A program made the translations under genes and the position numbers. A stretch of 64,000 bases of DNA from contig NZ_KE386569.1 of assembly GCF_000427625.1 (NCBI RefSeq), positions 4,259,279 through 4,323,278 of the forward strand, given 5' to 3'. Positions 17,187-25,251 of the stretch are shown here, piece by piece. Below the pieces are notes generated by a model, which made no database searches, was not told the DNA's origin, and was given only the letters and a program-made list of their open reading frames with translations. The stretch is from Methylobacter luteus IMV-B-3098 (GTDB lineage: Bacteria; Pseudomonadota; Gammaproteobacteria; Methylococcales; Methylomonadaceae). How positions within the stretch are numbered: the stretch's first letter is position 1; the number at the start of each line of letters is the position of its first letter.

Positions 17187-18489
17187 TTTGATAAGTATCG
17201 TTTTTTTATTGTTTAGCCAGACGGTCTGGTCGGCGGCCAAGATTGAACACTGGCAAATGGCTCAAGGTAGCCGGGTTTATTACGTTCGTACAGAAGGTCT
17301 GCCGATGGTTGATATTCAGGTGTCCTTCGATGCCGGCAGCGCGCGCGACGGCTCCCAGTTCGGTATTGCGGCTTTGACATCGGCGCTGCTGGATACCGGG
17401 GCCGGAGAGTGGAATGCCGATGAAATAGCGCAACGTTTTGAAAGCGTCGGTGCGGATGTCGGCTCGGGTATTTCCAATGACATGGCCTGGGTATCGCTGC
17501 GGACACTGACCGATAAAAAATTGTTCGATAAAGCGCTGGAAACGCTGCAAGTCATGCTGGCCAAACCGACATTTAACGAGGCTGATTTTCAGCGTGAGAA
17601 AAACAGGACCCTGGCCGGACTGAAACAACGCGAAGAGTCGCCTGCCGAACTGGCGCATATCGCTTTCTATAAAGCTGTCTATGGGGATCATCCTTATGCG
17701 CATCCCAGCGACGGCGTCATCGAAACGGTAGCCGGTTTCAGCGCCGATGATCTGCGCGAGTTTTACAAGAAATATTATGTGGCGGCCAACGCCATTGTCG
17801 TTATCGTCGGGGACTTGAGCAAAGAGCAGGCCGAGCAGACGGCACAAAATCTGGTCGCGGATCTGCCGACAGGCCAGAAACCCGAGCCGTTGCCGGAAGT
17901 TGCGATGCCGAAGAAAGCGACACAGCAGCAAATCGATTTTCCTTCAACGCAAACGCATGTGCTGGTTGGCATGCCAGGCACCTATCGTAAAGATCCAGAC
18001 TATTTCAGTCTGTATGTCGGCAATCATATCCTGGGCGGCGCCGTCCTGGTTTCCAAACTCTTTAATGAAATCAGGGAAAAACGCGGGCTGGCTTACAGCG
18101 CCTCCAGTTCATTCGTGCCGATGTTCAGAAAAGGGCCGTTTGTGGCTAGCCTGCAAACACGCAACGATCAGACCCAGGAAGCCCTGAAAGTGCTCAATAA
18201 AACGCTAGCGGATTTCATCAACGAAGGCCCAACGGAAGCCGAGCTTACGGCCGCCAAGAAAAATATCACCGGCGGCTTCGCGATGCGTTTCGATACCAAT
18301 AAGGAACTGGCCAATTATGTATCCATGATCGGTTTTTATGAGCTGCCGCTGGATTATCTGGACACGTTCCAGCAAAAAATCGAGCAGGTGACGGTCGCTT
18401 CGATCAGCGGTGCCTTCAAGCGCCACATTGATCCGCAATTGCTGCAAACCATCACATTAGGTGGAGCTCAAGCGAAAAGTGAAAAATAA
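17173..18489 (+). CDS. M16 family protein, non-catalytic partner subunit
   Basis: This 438-residue protein has an N-terminal signal (ISIVFLLFSQTVWSAA) and the two-domain M16 fold, but the zinc site is lost: the equivalent of H-x-x-E-H reads LTSALLDTGAG. It keeps the second-subunit signature NEIREKRGLAYSASS, whose Arg and Tyr contact substrate in the partner's active site. This split of roles matches known two-chain M16 proteases. Two ATG codons lie side by side at 17173 and 17176 behind AAGGAGAG; either could be used. The stop region overlaps rsmD. Confidence 0.93.
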   Translation: MMRASLISIVFLLFSQTVWSAAKIEHWQMAQGSRVYYVRTEGLPMVDIQVSFDAGSARDGSQFGIAALTSALLDTGAGEWNADEIAQRFESVGADVGSGISNDMAWVSLRTLTDKKLFDKALETLQVMLAKPTFNEADFQREKNRTLAGLKQREESPAELAHIAFYKAVYGDHPYAHPSDGVIETVAGFSADDLREFYKKYYVAANAIVVIVGDLSKEQAEQTAQNLVADLPTGQKPEPLPEVAMPKKATQQQIDFPSTQTHVLVGMPGTYRKDPDYFSLYVGNHILGGAVLVSKLFNEIREKRGLAYSASSSFVPMFRKGPFVASLQTRNDQTQEALKVLNKTLADFINEGPTEAELTAAKKNITGGFAMRFDTNKELANYVSMIGFYELPLDYLDTFQQKIEQVTVASISGAFKRHIDPQLLQTITLGGAQAKSEK

Positions 18490-19033
18490 GCTCAGGATCA
18501 TCGGCGGGGAGTGGCGCAGCCGGCAGTTGAGTTTTGTCGACTTGCCCGGCTTAAGGCCGACGCCGGCAAGAGTGCGGGAAACGCTGTTCAACTGGCTGCA
18601 GTGCGGTATCATCGGCAAACGCTGCCTGGATTTATATGCAGGCAGCGGCGCGCTGGGGTTTGAAGCGGCATCCAGAGGCGCCGCCTCGGTCATACAGGTA
18701 GAAAGCAACGCCCAGGCCTGTCGAAGCTTAAAGGAAAATTCAGCCGCATTAGCCGCCGGCCAGATCAAGATCGTGCAGATGGACGTCTTGCGCTATCTGG
18801 CCGGCGATGCCGAAGCGTTTGATGTCGTCTTCATGGACCCGCCGTTCGCCCAAAATCTGGCCGTTCAAACCTGCCAGTGGCTGGAGGAAAAAGGCTGGTT
18901 GGCCGATCACGCCAAAATCTATGTCGAAACGGAGCGCAAGCTCGATCTGGCCGGCATGCCGGCCAATTGGCAGTGCCTGAAAAGCAAAGCCGCAGGCGAA
19001 GTCGGCTATCACTTATTTGAGCGATTCGGCTGA
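18479..19033 (+). CDS. rsmD: 16S rRNA (guanine(966)-N(2))-methyltransferase RsmD
   Basis: This enzyme methylates G966 of 16S rRNA. The family N-terminus K-L-R-I-I-G-G-E-W-R is followed by GLRPTPARVRETLFNWL, the SAM-binding LDLYAGSGALGFEAASRGA and the catalytic FMDPPF. The GTG at 18479 is preferred: it gives the usual short lead before RIIGG (184 residues in total), and AGGTGGAG lies twelve bases upstream. A GTG at 18461 is the alternative. The gene overlaps the end of the M16 partner gene by 11 bases. Confidence 0.94.
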   Translation: MKNKLRIIGGEWRSRQLSFVDLPGLRPTPARVRETLFNWLQCGIIGKRCLDLYAGSGALGFEAASRGAASVIQVESNAQACRSLKENSAALAAGQIKIVQMDVLRYLAGDAEAFDVVFMDPPFAQNLAVQTCQWLEEKGWLADHAKIYVETERKLDLAGMPANWQCLKSKAAGEVGYHLFERFG

Positions 19034-19069
19034 TTTATTTTTTCAAGCCGGCATCTTGATATAAAATAA

Positions 19070-19824
<755 letters not shown>

Positions 19825-19837
19825 TATCTTTCTTTAC

Positions 19838-19874
19838 GGCGAAGATCACGGCGTTTTATCGGCGTATCTTCGCC
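19838..19874. repeat. Inverted repeat between convergent genes, possible terminator
   Basis: GGCGAAGAT at 19838-19846 pairs perfectly with ATCTTCGCC at 19866-19874. It straddles the end of the leftward hyi gene and the gap after the rightward ferredoxin gene. There is no T-run, so termination is only a possibility. Confidence 0.4.
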
Positions 19875-20647
19875 TCAAGCTTTCTAAACCAATCCAGACT
19901 ATCCAAAGTCGTTCCCATCGGCTTATATTCGGCGCCAACCCAACTGTTATAACCGGACTCTTCAATCGCCGAAAAAACCGGTTCAAAATCGATCTGGCCG
20001 GTGCCGGGCTGAGCGCGGCCGGGGCAGTCGGCAAATTGGATATGGCCGATCTTGTCGACATGGTCGGCAATAAACCTGGCAGGCTCCTCATCCATCATCT
20101 GCATGTGATAGATATCGTATTGCAGGAACAGATCGGGATGGTCTAGTTCGTCCAGCACGGCCAGCATCTGCGCGCCGCTGTGGATGATAAAGCCGGGCAT
20201 ATCATAGGTATTGATCGCTTCAAAAACCGTTTTGATGCCCAACGGTGCAAAGGCATCGGCGGCAAAGTACAGGTTTTCCTTAAAGGTTTTCATATACTCC
20301 GGCAGGCGGCTTTCATCCAGGCAGCGCCCCGGCAGCACATTGATCGCGACCGGTTTCAGCACCTCTGCATAAATGAGCGTTTGTGCGACCGCCTGCCGGA
20401 ACAGGGGCTGTTTTTCCGGTACGCAGACCAGTCCTTCGCCGCCCTGTAGCAGATCATCAGCATCGACATTGAACAGCACCAGCTTTTGTCCGGCGGCAGT
20501 CAGCGCCTGTTTTAGCGTCCCGGCATCCAGCGCATACGGAAATTGAATTTCGACGGCATTAAAGCCCTGTCGACTCGCCGCCTCGAAACGTTCGATCAGT
20601 TCGACTTCAGTAAACAGCAGGCTCAGATTAGCGGTAAAGTTAAGCAT
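19856..20647 (-). CDS. hyi: Hydroxypyruvate isomerase family protein
   Basis: A 263-residue TIM-barrel isomerase of the Hyi/OtnI family that interconverts hydroxypyruvate and tartronate semialdehyde. Supporting motifs are FNAVEIQFPY near the N-terminus, VFEAINTYDMPGF, LQYDIYHMQMMD, HIQFADCPGR and GAEYKP, whose Glu, Asp, His and Glu residues bind the metal. Its start overlaps by eight bases the end of the tartronate semialdehyde reductase gene, so the two act together in the glyoxylate-to-glycerate route. Glyoxylate carboligase is not in the window. Confidence 0.9.
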   Translation of the reverse strand: MLNFTANLSLLFTEVELIERFEAASRQGFNAVEIQFPYALDAGTLKQALTAAGQKLVLFNVDADDLLQGGEGLVCVPEKQPLFRQAVAQTLIYAEVLKPVAINVLPGRCLDESRLPEYMKTFKENLYFAADAFAPLGIKTVFEAINTYDMPGFIIHSGAQMLAVLDELDHPDLFLQYDIYHMQMMDEEPARFIADHVDKIGHIQFADCPGRAQPGTGQIDFEPVFSAIEESGYNSWVGAEYKPMGTTLDSLDWFRKLEAKIRR

Positions 20648-21524
20648 CGGTTTTGTCGAACAGCTTGATTAACGTGGACGGGTCCTGTTCCAGAAAGCCT
20701 TGCCGTCCGTGCAATTGCATCAGCTGTGCGGCTAAGGCGGACATCGGCACAGCGTTGCCTTGCCGGGTCGAGACGTCGACGGCCATGTTGAGGTCTTTCA
20801 GCAGCGTCTTGACGCGCCATTTGATCGGCTCAAACGTCCCGGTCGCCATTTCGGGGCCTACAATCTGCAGCGGTTTGGAGTCGGCGAAACCGCCGGCCAG
20901 CGCGGCCGGTATTTTTTCGGCATCGACGCCGGCCTGCCTGGCCAGCGCCATCATTTCGGCGATGACCATGACATTGCAGCTGACGATCATCTGATTACAG
21001 ATTTTAGTCATTTGGCCGCTGCCGACATCGCCCATGTGCGTTAATTGCTGATACAGCGGCGCCAGCACATGACGCGCAATAGCGATGTTTTCAGCGCTGC
21101 CGCCGGCCATGATCGCGAGATTGCCTTGCTGGGCGCCAGCGACGCCGCCCGAAACCGGCGCATCCACCCAGCCCATGCCGCAGGTTTCATGCAATGCCGC
21201 AGCCAGTCGTTTCGTCGTTTCGGGATGAATGCTGGAGAGATCGATCAGCAGTTTGCCGGCCGAACCGCTGGCCAGAATATCGGTTTTAACAATGAACTCG
21301 ACGGCGGCCGTATCGGCCAGGCACAAAATGATGACATCGGATGTCTGAACCAGGTCTGCGAGTGAGCTATAGGCTTGTGCGCCGGCCTCGGTGACCGGGA
21401 TCAGCTTCTCGGGACTGCGGTTCCAGACGTTGACCTTAAAGCCGGCATCGAGCAGGCGCAAAGTCATCGGCTTACCCATCAGGCCAATGCCGATGAAGCC
21501 GAGTATGTATTGTTTATCTGACAT
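20640..21524 (-). CDS. 2-hydroxy-3-oxopropionate (tartronate semialdehyde) reductase
   Basis: A 294-residue beta-hydroxyacid dehydrogenase. The N-terminal NAD(P)-binding motif FIGIGLMGKPM is followed by VWNRSPEKL. The substrate motif DAPVSGGVAGAQQG and the catalytic lysine in GSGQMTKICNQM are all intact. Family members include GarR/GlxR (tartronate semialdehyde reductase) and 3-hydroxyisobutyrate dehydrogenase. The downstream overlap with hyi makes the first the better call. A bidirectional terminator upstream separates it from smbP. Confidence 0.87.
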   Translation of the reverse strand: MSDKQYILGFIGIGLMGKPMTLRLLDAGFKVNVWNRSPEKLIPVTEAGAQAYSSLADLVQTSDVIILCLADTAAVEFIVKTDILASGSAGKLLIDLSSIHPETTKRLAAALHETCGMGWVDAPVSGGVAGAQQGNLAIMAGGSAENIAIARHVLAPLYQQLTHMGDVGSGQMTKICNQMIVSCNVMVIAEMMALARQAGVDAEKIPAALAGGFADSKPLQIVGPEMATGTFEPIKWRVKTLLKDLNMAVDVSTRQGNAVPMSALAAQLMQLHGRQGFLEQDPSTLIKLFDKTDA

Positions 21525-21582
21525 GAGGATTAAGTTTTTGATGGGCTAAGCATCGGGAATAATCGGTGAAATCTATATAAAC

Positions 21583-21616
21583 AAAGAAGGCGCAATAAAC
21601 TTATTGCGCCTTCTTT
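21583..21616. terminator. Bidirectional intrinsic terminator downstream of smbP
   Basis: AAAGAAGGCGCAATAA at 21583-21598 is the exact reverse complement of the bases at 21601-21616. A T-rich tail follows on both strands. On the minus strand it ends the smbP-like transcript 17 bases after its stop and insulates the reductase gene. Confidence 0.85.
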
Positions 21617-21633
21617 TTCTATCGCTGGTTTTC

Positions 21634-21978
21634 TTATTGGCCAATGGATTTACGCATATGCACCATCGCTTCTTCGGCATGCTTGGTGGCGACATCGGCA
21701 TGGTCTTTCTTGGCGTGGTCTATGGCTTGTTTCAAGTGATCAATTGCTTCTGTCATATGTTTATGAGCTTCGGCATGTTCTTTTTCCGCAGCTTCGGCAT
21801 GTTTCAACCCTTCTTCCGCATGCTTGAGCAGTTGATCGGCGTGACCATCCTGCCCATGGGCTGTAGCCATGCCTGCATGTTCCAGCGCTTGTGCTGTATG
21901 ATGCTCGGCCGCATTAGATTGGGCACTAAGGCCAAGTGCGAAAGCACCAATTAAAACAGTAATATACTTTAATTTCAT
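21634..21978 (-). CDS. smbP: SmbP-like small histidine-rich periplasmic metal-binding protein
   Basis: A 114-residue exported protein with a signal peptide ending QSNA. The mature part, about 91 residues, holds roughly 15 histidines and no cysteine, arranged in helical repeats of the type H-A-x-x-A-x-x-H (for example LLKHAEEGLKHAEAA and ATKHAEEAMVHM). This matches SmbP of Nitrosomonas europaea, a periplasmic copper-binding helical bundle. It probably buffers copper or other divalent metals in the periplasm. AAGGA lies eight bases before the ATG. A perfect terminator follows, so it is monocistronic. An inverted repeat 60 bases upstream could be an operator. Confidence 0.85.
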   Translation of the reverse strand: MKLKYITVLIGAFALGLSAQSNAAEHHTAQALEHAGMATAHGQDGHADQLLKHAEEGLKHAEAAEKEHAEAHKHMTEAIDHLKQAIDHAKKDHADVATKHAEEAMVHMRKSIGQ

Positions 21979-22039
21979 AATAGCAGTTCCTTTTTCGTTG
22001 AGATTTAGAATTATTATTACCGCCTCACTTGATTAAAGA

Positions 22040-22055
22040 ATTGAAGCGTTTCAAT
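22040..22055. promoter_or_regulatory. Inverted repeat upstream of smbP, possible operator
   Basis: ATTGAA-GCGT-TTCAAT is a perfect 6+6 inverted repeat in the 274-base gap between smbP and ggt. It lies about 60 bases before the smbP start. It could be a regulator-binding site, but no regulator gene is adjacent and no clear -35/-10 pair fixes its role. Confidence 0.3.
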
Positions 22056-22252
22056 GTATAACACACATTACAGATGCGGCACAATAAGAAAAAATACGTA
22101 TCGGACCGATGCAATTAACGCGCGCGATCTGACCATTAAATTTCAACAAATTGCGAAATAAACCAATATTTATTACTGTGTGCTCGGCATGCGCTGTGGT
22201 TTAATCAAAAAAATAAGTCGTACTATCAATCAAAACTCAATCAGGAGAAAAG

Positions 22253-23929
22253 ATGTTAAAGAAATGTTGTGCAGTGTTGATATTAACGGCAATTTTTTGG
22301 GGAACGCAAGCTCATGCCGACGGCAAGGCCGCCATTGCCAGTGCACATCCTTTAGCGACTGAAGCCGGTTTTGAAATTCTTAACAAAGGCGGCAATGTGT
22401 TCGATGCGGCGGTCGCGGTCAGTGCCGCGCTGGCTGTGGTCGAGCCATCCGGGTCGGGGCTGGGCGGTGGCGGTTTCTGGCTGCTGCACAGAGCCAGTGA
22501 CGGCTTTGAAACGATGATCGACGGACGCGAAAAAGCGCCGCTGGCCGCCCATCGTGATATGTTCCTCGACAAAAATGGCAAAGTGGTGCCGCGCTTATCG
22601 GTCGATGGCGCGCTGGCCGCGGCCATACCCGGCATGCCGGCGGCGCTGGTGCATCTATCGAAAACATACGGACGCCTGCCGCTGGCGCAAAGCCTGGCGC
22701 CGGCAATCCGCTATGCACGCGACGGGGTTGCCATCGGGGAGATACACCGCAAGCTGCTCAAGTTCAGGATTGATATGATGAAGAAAGACCCGGAAACGGC
22801 GCGGCAGTTTCTCGATCACGGCAATGTGCCGGAATACAAATCGATACTGCGCCAGCCGGATTTGGCCAACACTCTGATGCAATTGGCCGACGACGGCCGA
22901 GATGGTTTTTATGACGGCGATGTGGCCGAAAAGCTTGTGGCCAGCGTCAGAAAGGCCGGCGGTATCTGGACATTGCAGGACTTGGCGGATTATCAGGTGA
23001 TCGAGCGAGAGCCTGTTCGAGGCTGGTATCGCGGTATAAAAATCACCAGCGCGGCACCACCTTCTGCGGGTGGTATCGTCTTGATCGAGGCATTGAATAT
23101 TCTCTCCGGCTATGATTTAAAACATGCGGATGACATAACGCGCAAGCATTTGATAGCCGAAGCCATGCGCCGCGCCTACCATGACCGGTCCTTGTATCTG
23201 GGCGATGCTGATTTTGTCGATGTGCCGGTCCGACGTTTACTGAATGAGGATTACGCGGCCGGATTAAGAAGCAGCCTGCGCCCGGATAAGGCGTTACCAA
23301 GCACGATGCTGTCCGGCGACATACAGGATGCGTCGGATGGGCCGCATACGACGCATTTTTCCATCATCGATGCCGAGGGCAACCGCGTCGCGGCTACGCT
23401 CAGCATTAATTTTCCATTCGGCGCCGGTCTGGTTGCGGCCGGCACCGGTGTGGTGCTGAACGATGAAATGGACGATTTCGTCAGTCTGCCGGGCGCAAAG
23501 AATGTTTACGGTCTGGTCGGTGGTCTGGCTAATGCCATAGCGCCCGCCAAGCGCATGCTGTCCAGCATGACGCCTGTGTTCCTGGAGGATGATAAGCGCA
23601 TCGCCGTGCTGGGCACGCCAGGCGGCAGCCGCATTATCTCGATGGTCTTGCTGGGCGTTCTGGATTTTGCCGACGGCAACGGCCCGGATTCATGGGTTCG
23701 CGTGCCGCGCTTTCATCATCAGTTTATTCCTGATGTGATTCAGTATGAAAAAGAAGCCCTGACTGCTGACGATATCAGCAGTTTGTCGGCTCGAGGTCAT
23801 CAGTTGAAGGAGGCGCGTTACCGCTACGGCAATATGCAGGCGGTGATGCGGGATAAAACCACGAGCACGTTGACGGCGGCCAGCGACCCGCGCGGAGAAG
23901 GACGCGCCAGTGTTTACAGTTGGAGGTAA
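22253..23929 (+). CDS. ggt: Gamma-glutamyltransferase
   Basis: A 558-residue Ntn-hydrolase precursor exported to the periplasm by a signal peptide ending QAHA. It cleaves and transfers the gamma-glutamyl group of glutathione. Conserved blocks are AASAHPLATEAG-like near the N-terminus, VEPSGSGLGGGGFWLL, the autocleavage/nucleophile region THFSIIDAEGNRVAAT (Thr in T-T-H-F-S), LNDEMDDF, and SSMTPVFL ... LGTPGGSRI. The large and small subunits would be split before that Thr. AGGAGAAAAG precedes the ATG. The phosphopantetheinyl transferase gene follows five bases later and is likely co-transcribed. Confidence 0.95.
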   Translation: MLKKCCAVLILTAIFWGTQAHADGKAAIASAHPLATEAGFEILNKGGNVFDAAVAVSAALAVVEPSGSGLGGGGFWLLHRASDGFETMIDGREKAPLAAHRDMFLDKNGKVVPRLSVDGALAAAIPGMPAALVHLSKTYGRLPLAQSLAPAIRYARDGVAIGEIHRKLLKFRIDMMKKDPETARQFLDHGNVPEYKSILRQPDLANTLMQLADDGRDGFYDGDVAEKLVASVRKAGGIWTLQDLADYQVIEREPVRGWYRGIKITSAAPPSAGGIVLIEALNILSGYDLKHADDITRKHLIAEAMRRAYHDRSLYLGDADFVDVPVRRLLNEDYAAGLRSSLRPDKALPSTMLSGDIQDASDGPHTTHFSIIDAEGNRVAATLSINFPFGAGLVAAGTGVVLNDEMDDFVSLPGAKNVYGLVGGLANAIAPAKRMLSSMTPVFLEDDKRIAVLGTPGGSRIISMVLLGVLDFADGNGPDSWVRVPRFHHQFIPDVIQYEKEALTADDISSLSARGHQLKEARYRYGNMQAVMRDKTTSTLTAASDPRGEGRASVYSWR

Positions 23930-23934
23930 CAAGC

Positions 23935-24627
23935 ATGTTGAATAAGAACACCGTCGATATCCGGCAAGGGCTTATTTCGACAGAAGAGCGATATTACCAG
24001 CGCTACCGTTCTCTATTGGACGAGGCCGAGCAGGCGCACGCCGATAGAATAAGAAATCCTGTATTGCATCGGCGCTATGTTGAAGTGCATGGGCGCACAA
24101 GGCTGTTGTTGGCCGACTATCTGCATGAAAGCCCGGCAACCATCCGGATAGGCAAAGGCGAGCACGGCAAGCCTTATCTGATCGATTATCCGCAATTGGC
24201 ATTCAATCTGTCCCATTCAGGCCCGTATCTGGTCATGGCGTTGGGTTGGGATTGCCAATTGGGCATCGATATCGAACTCTGTAAGGAAAGAGCCAGTTTG
24301 GCCGAGCTGGTTCACAAATGTCTGGCCGATGAAGAGGCTGCATACTGGTATGCATTGCCCGAAGCCATGAAGACGCGCGAGTTTTACCGTTTCTGGACCC
24401 GTAAGGAAGCGTTTGTCAAGGCGACAGGGCGGGGGCTGGGGCAGGGCTTGAATCGGTGCGTCATCAATCCTGAGCATCCGGCGGAATTTTTAAGAATTCC
24501 TGAGGAGTGCGGTCCCGCTTCCGAGTGGTGTTTGCGTGATCTTGACTTGGGGCAGGATCGCTGCGCTGCTCTGGTAGCGAAAAACAGGGATCTGGCCCAT
24601 ATCAGAGTCAGTAATCTGGCAATATAA
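23935..24627 (+). CDS. 4'-phosphopantetheinyl transferase superfamily protein (Sfp-like)
   Basis: A 230-residue Sfp-type phosphopantetheinyl transferase. It moves the phosphopantetheine arm from CoA to a serine of a carrier protein. The magnesium-binding motif GIDIELCKER and the second motif FYRFWTRKEAFVKATGRGL are intact, and the FNLSHSG motif binds CoA. The ATG at 23935 follows TGGAGGTAACAAGC, an excellent ribosome-binding site. The Sfp length (longer than AcpS, about 120 residues) suggests a broad or secondary-metabolite carrier target. No carrier-protein gene is in the window. Confidence 0.93.
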   Translation: MLNKNTVDIRQGLISTEERYYQRYRSLLDEAEQAHADRIRNPVLHRRYVEVHGRTRLLLADYLHESPATIRIGKGEHGKPYLIDYPQLAFNLSHSGPYLVMALGWDCQLGIDIELCKERASLAELVHKCLADEEAAYWYALPEAMKTREFYRFWTRKEAFVKATGRGLGQGLNRCVINPEHPAEFLRIPEECGPASEWCLRDLDLGQDRCAALVAKNRDLAHIRVSNLAI

Positions 24628-24646
24628 ATCACATCAAAAGTTGTGT

Positions 24647-25204
24647 TTACCGCAGGCGGTTCCCGCTAACCGCATCATAAATGGCCGTTTCCTGCTTAAG
24701 GTCGCCTACAGGGCCGTGCAGGATGAAAATGCCGCTGCCTGAAAAAGCTTGTACCAGTTTGCGCGCCTGCTTGATGGCGGGGCGGGTGCTGGCATTGGCG
24801 CTGGTCGATATGATAGGGCCGCCGTAGCGGTCACATAATCTGCGGGCAATCGGATGATCCGTGATTCTGACTGCCAGCGAATCATGAGCGCCGGTCAACC
24901 AGGCTGGCACCCAGGACTGGGCCGGAATTACCCAAGTGACAGGGCCGGGCCAAGTCGGCATGACACGCTCGATCATCGCTTGATTCAAGATAAGGTAGGG
25001 CCGCAGCTGCTGTAATGAGGACGCGATAAGGATCAGGCCTTTATCTACAGGGCGCTGTTTGATGTCGAGTAAAGACATGACCGCGTTTTCATTGAGCGGA
25101 TCGCAGCCCAAACCGTAAACCGCTTCCGTCGGGTAGGCGATGACTTCTCCGGCTTTGAGGTGGCGGACGGCGTTTCTTATCTTAAAGTGGGAATAATAAG
25201 CCAT
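24647..25204 (-). CDS. tsaC: Threonylcarbamoyl-AMP synthase TsaC (Sua5/YciO/YrdC family)
   Basis: A 185-residue enzyme that makes threonylcarbamoyl-AMP for the t6A37 modification of ANN-decoding tRNAs. The YrdC-fold signature GEVIAYPTEAVYGLGCDP, the K-x-R-motif DIKQRPVDKGLILI and the SANASTRPA loop are all present. The short form without the Sua5 domain matches TsaC. It lies in the same leftward block as topA, smg and dprA, the order also seen in E. coli and Pseudomonas. Confidence 0.96.
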   Translation of the reverse strand: MAYYSHFKIRNAVRHLKAGEVIAYPTEAVYGLGCDPLNENAVMSLLDIKQRPVDKGLILIASSLQQLRPYLILNQAMIERVMPTWPGPVTWVIPAQSWVPAWLTGAHDSLAVRITDHPIARRLCDRYGGPIISTSANASTRPAIKQARKLVQAFSGSGIFILHGPVGDLKQETAIYDAVSGNRLR

Positions 25205-25251
25205 AAGCGTTAAAAAGCTGCGCCATAGCGAGGGCGCAGCGGGTCTTTGAA

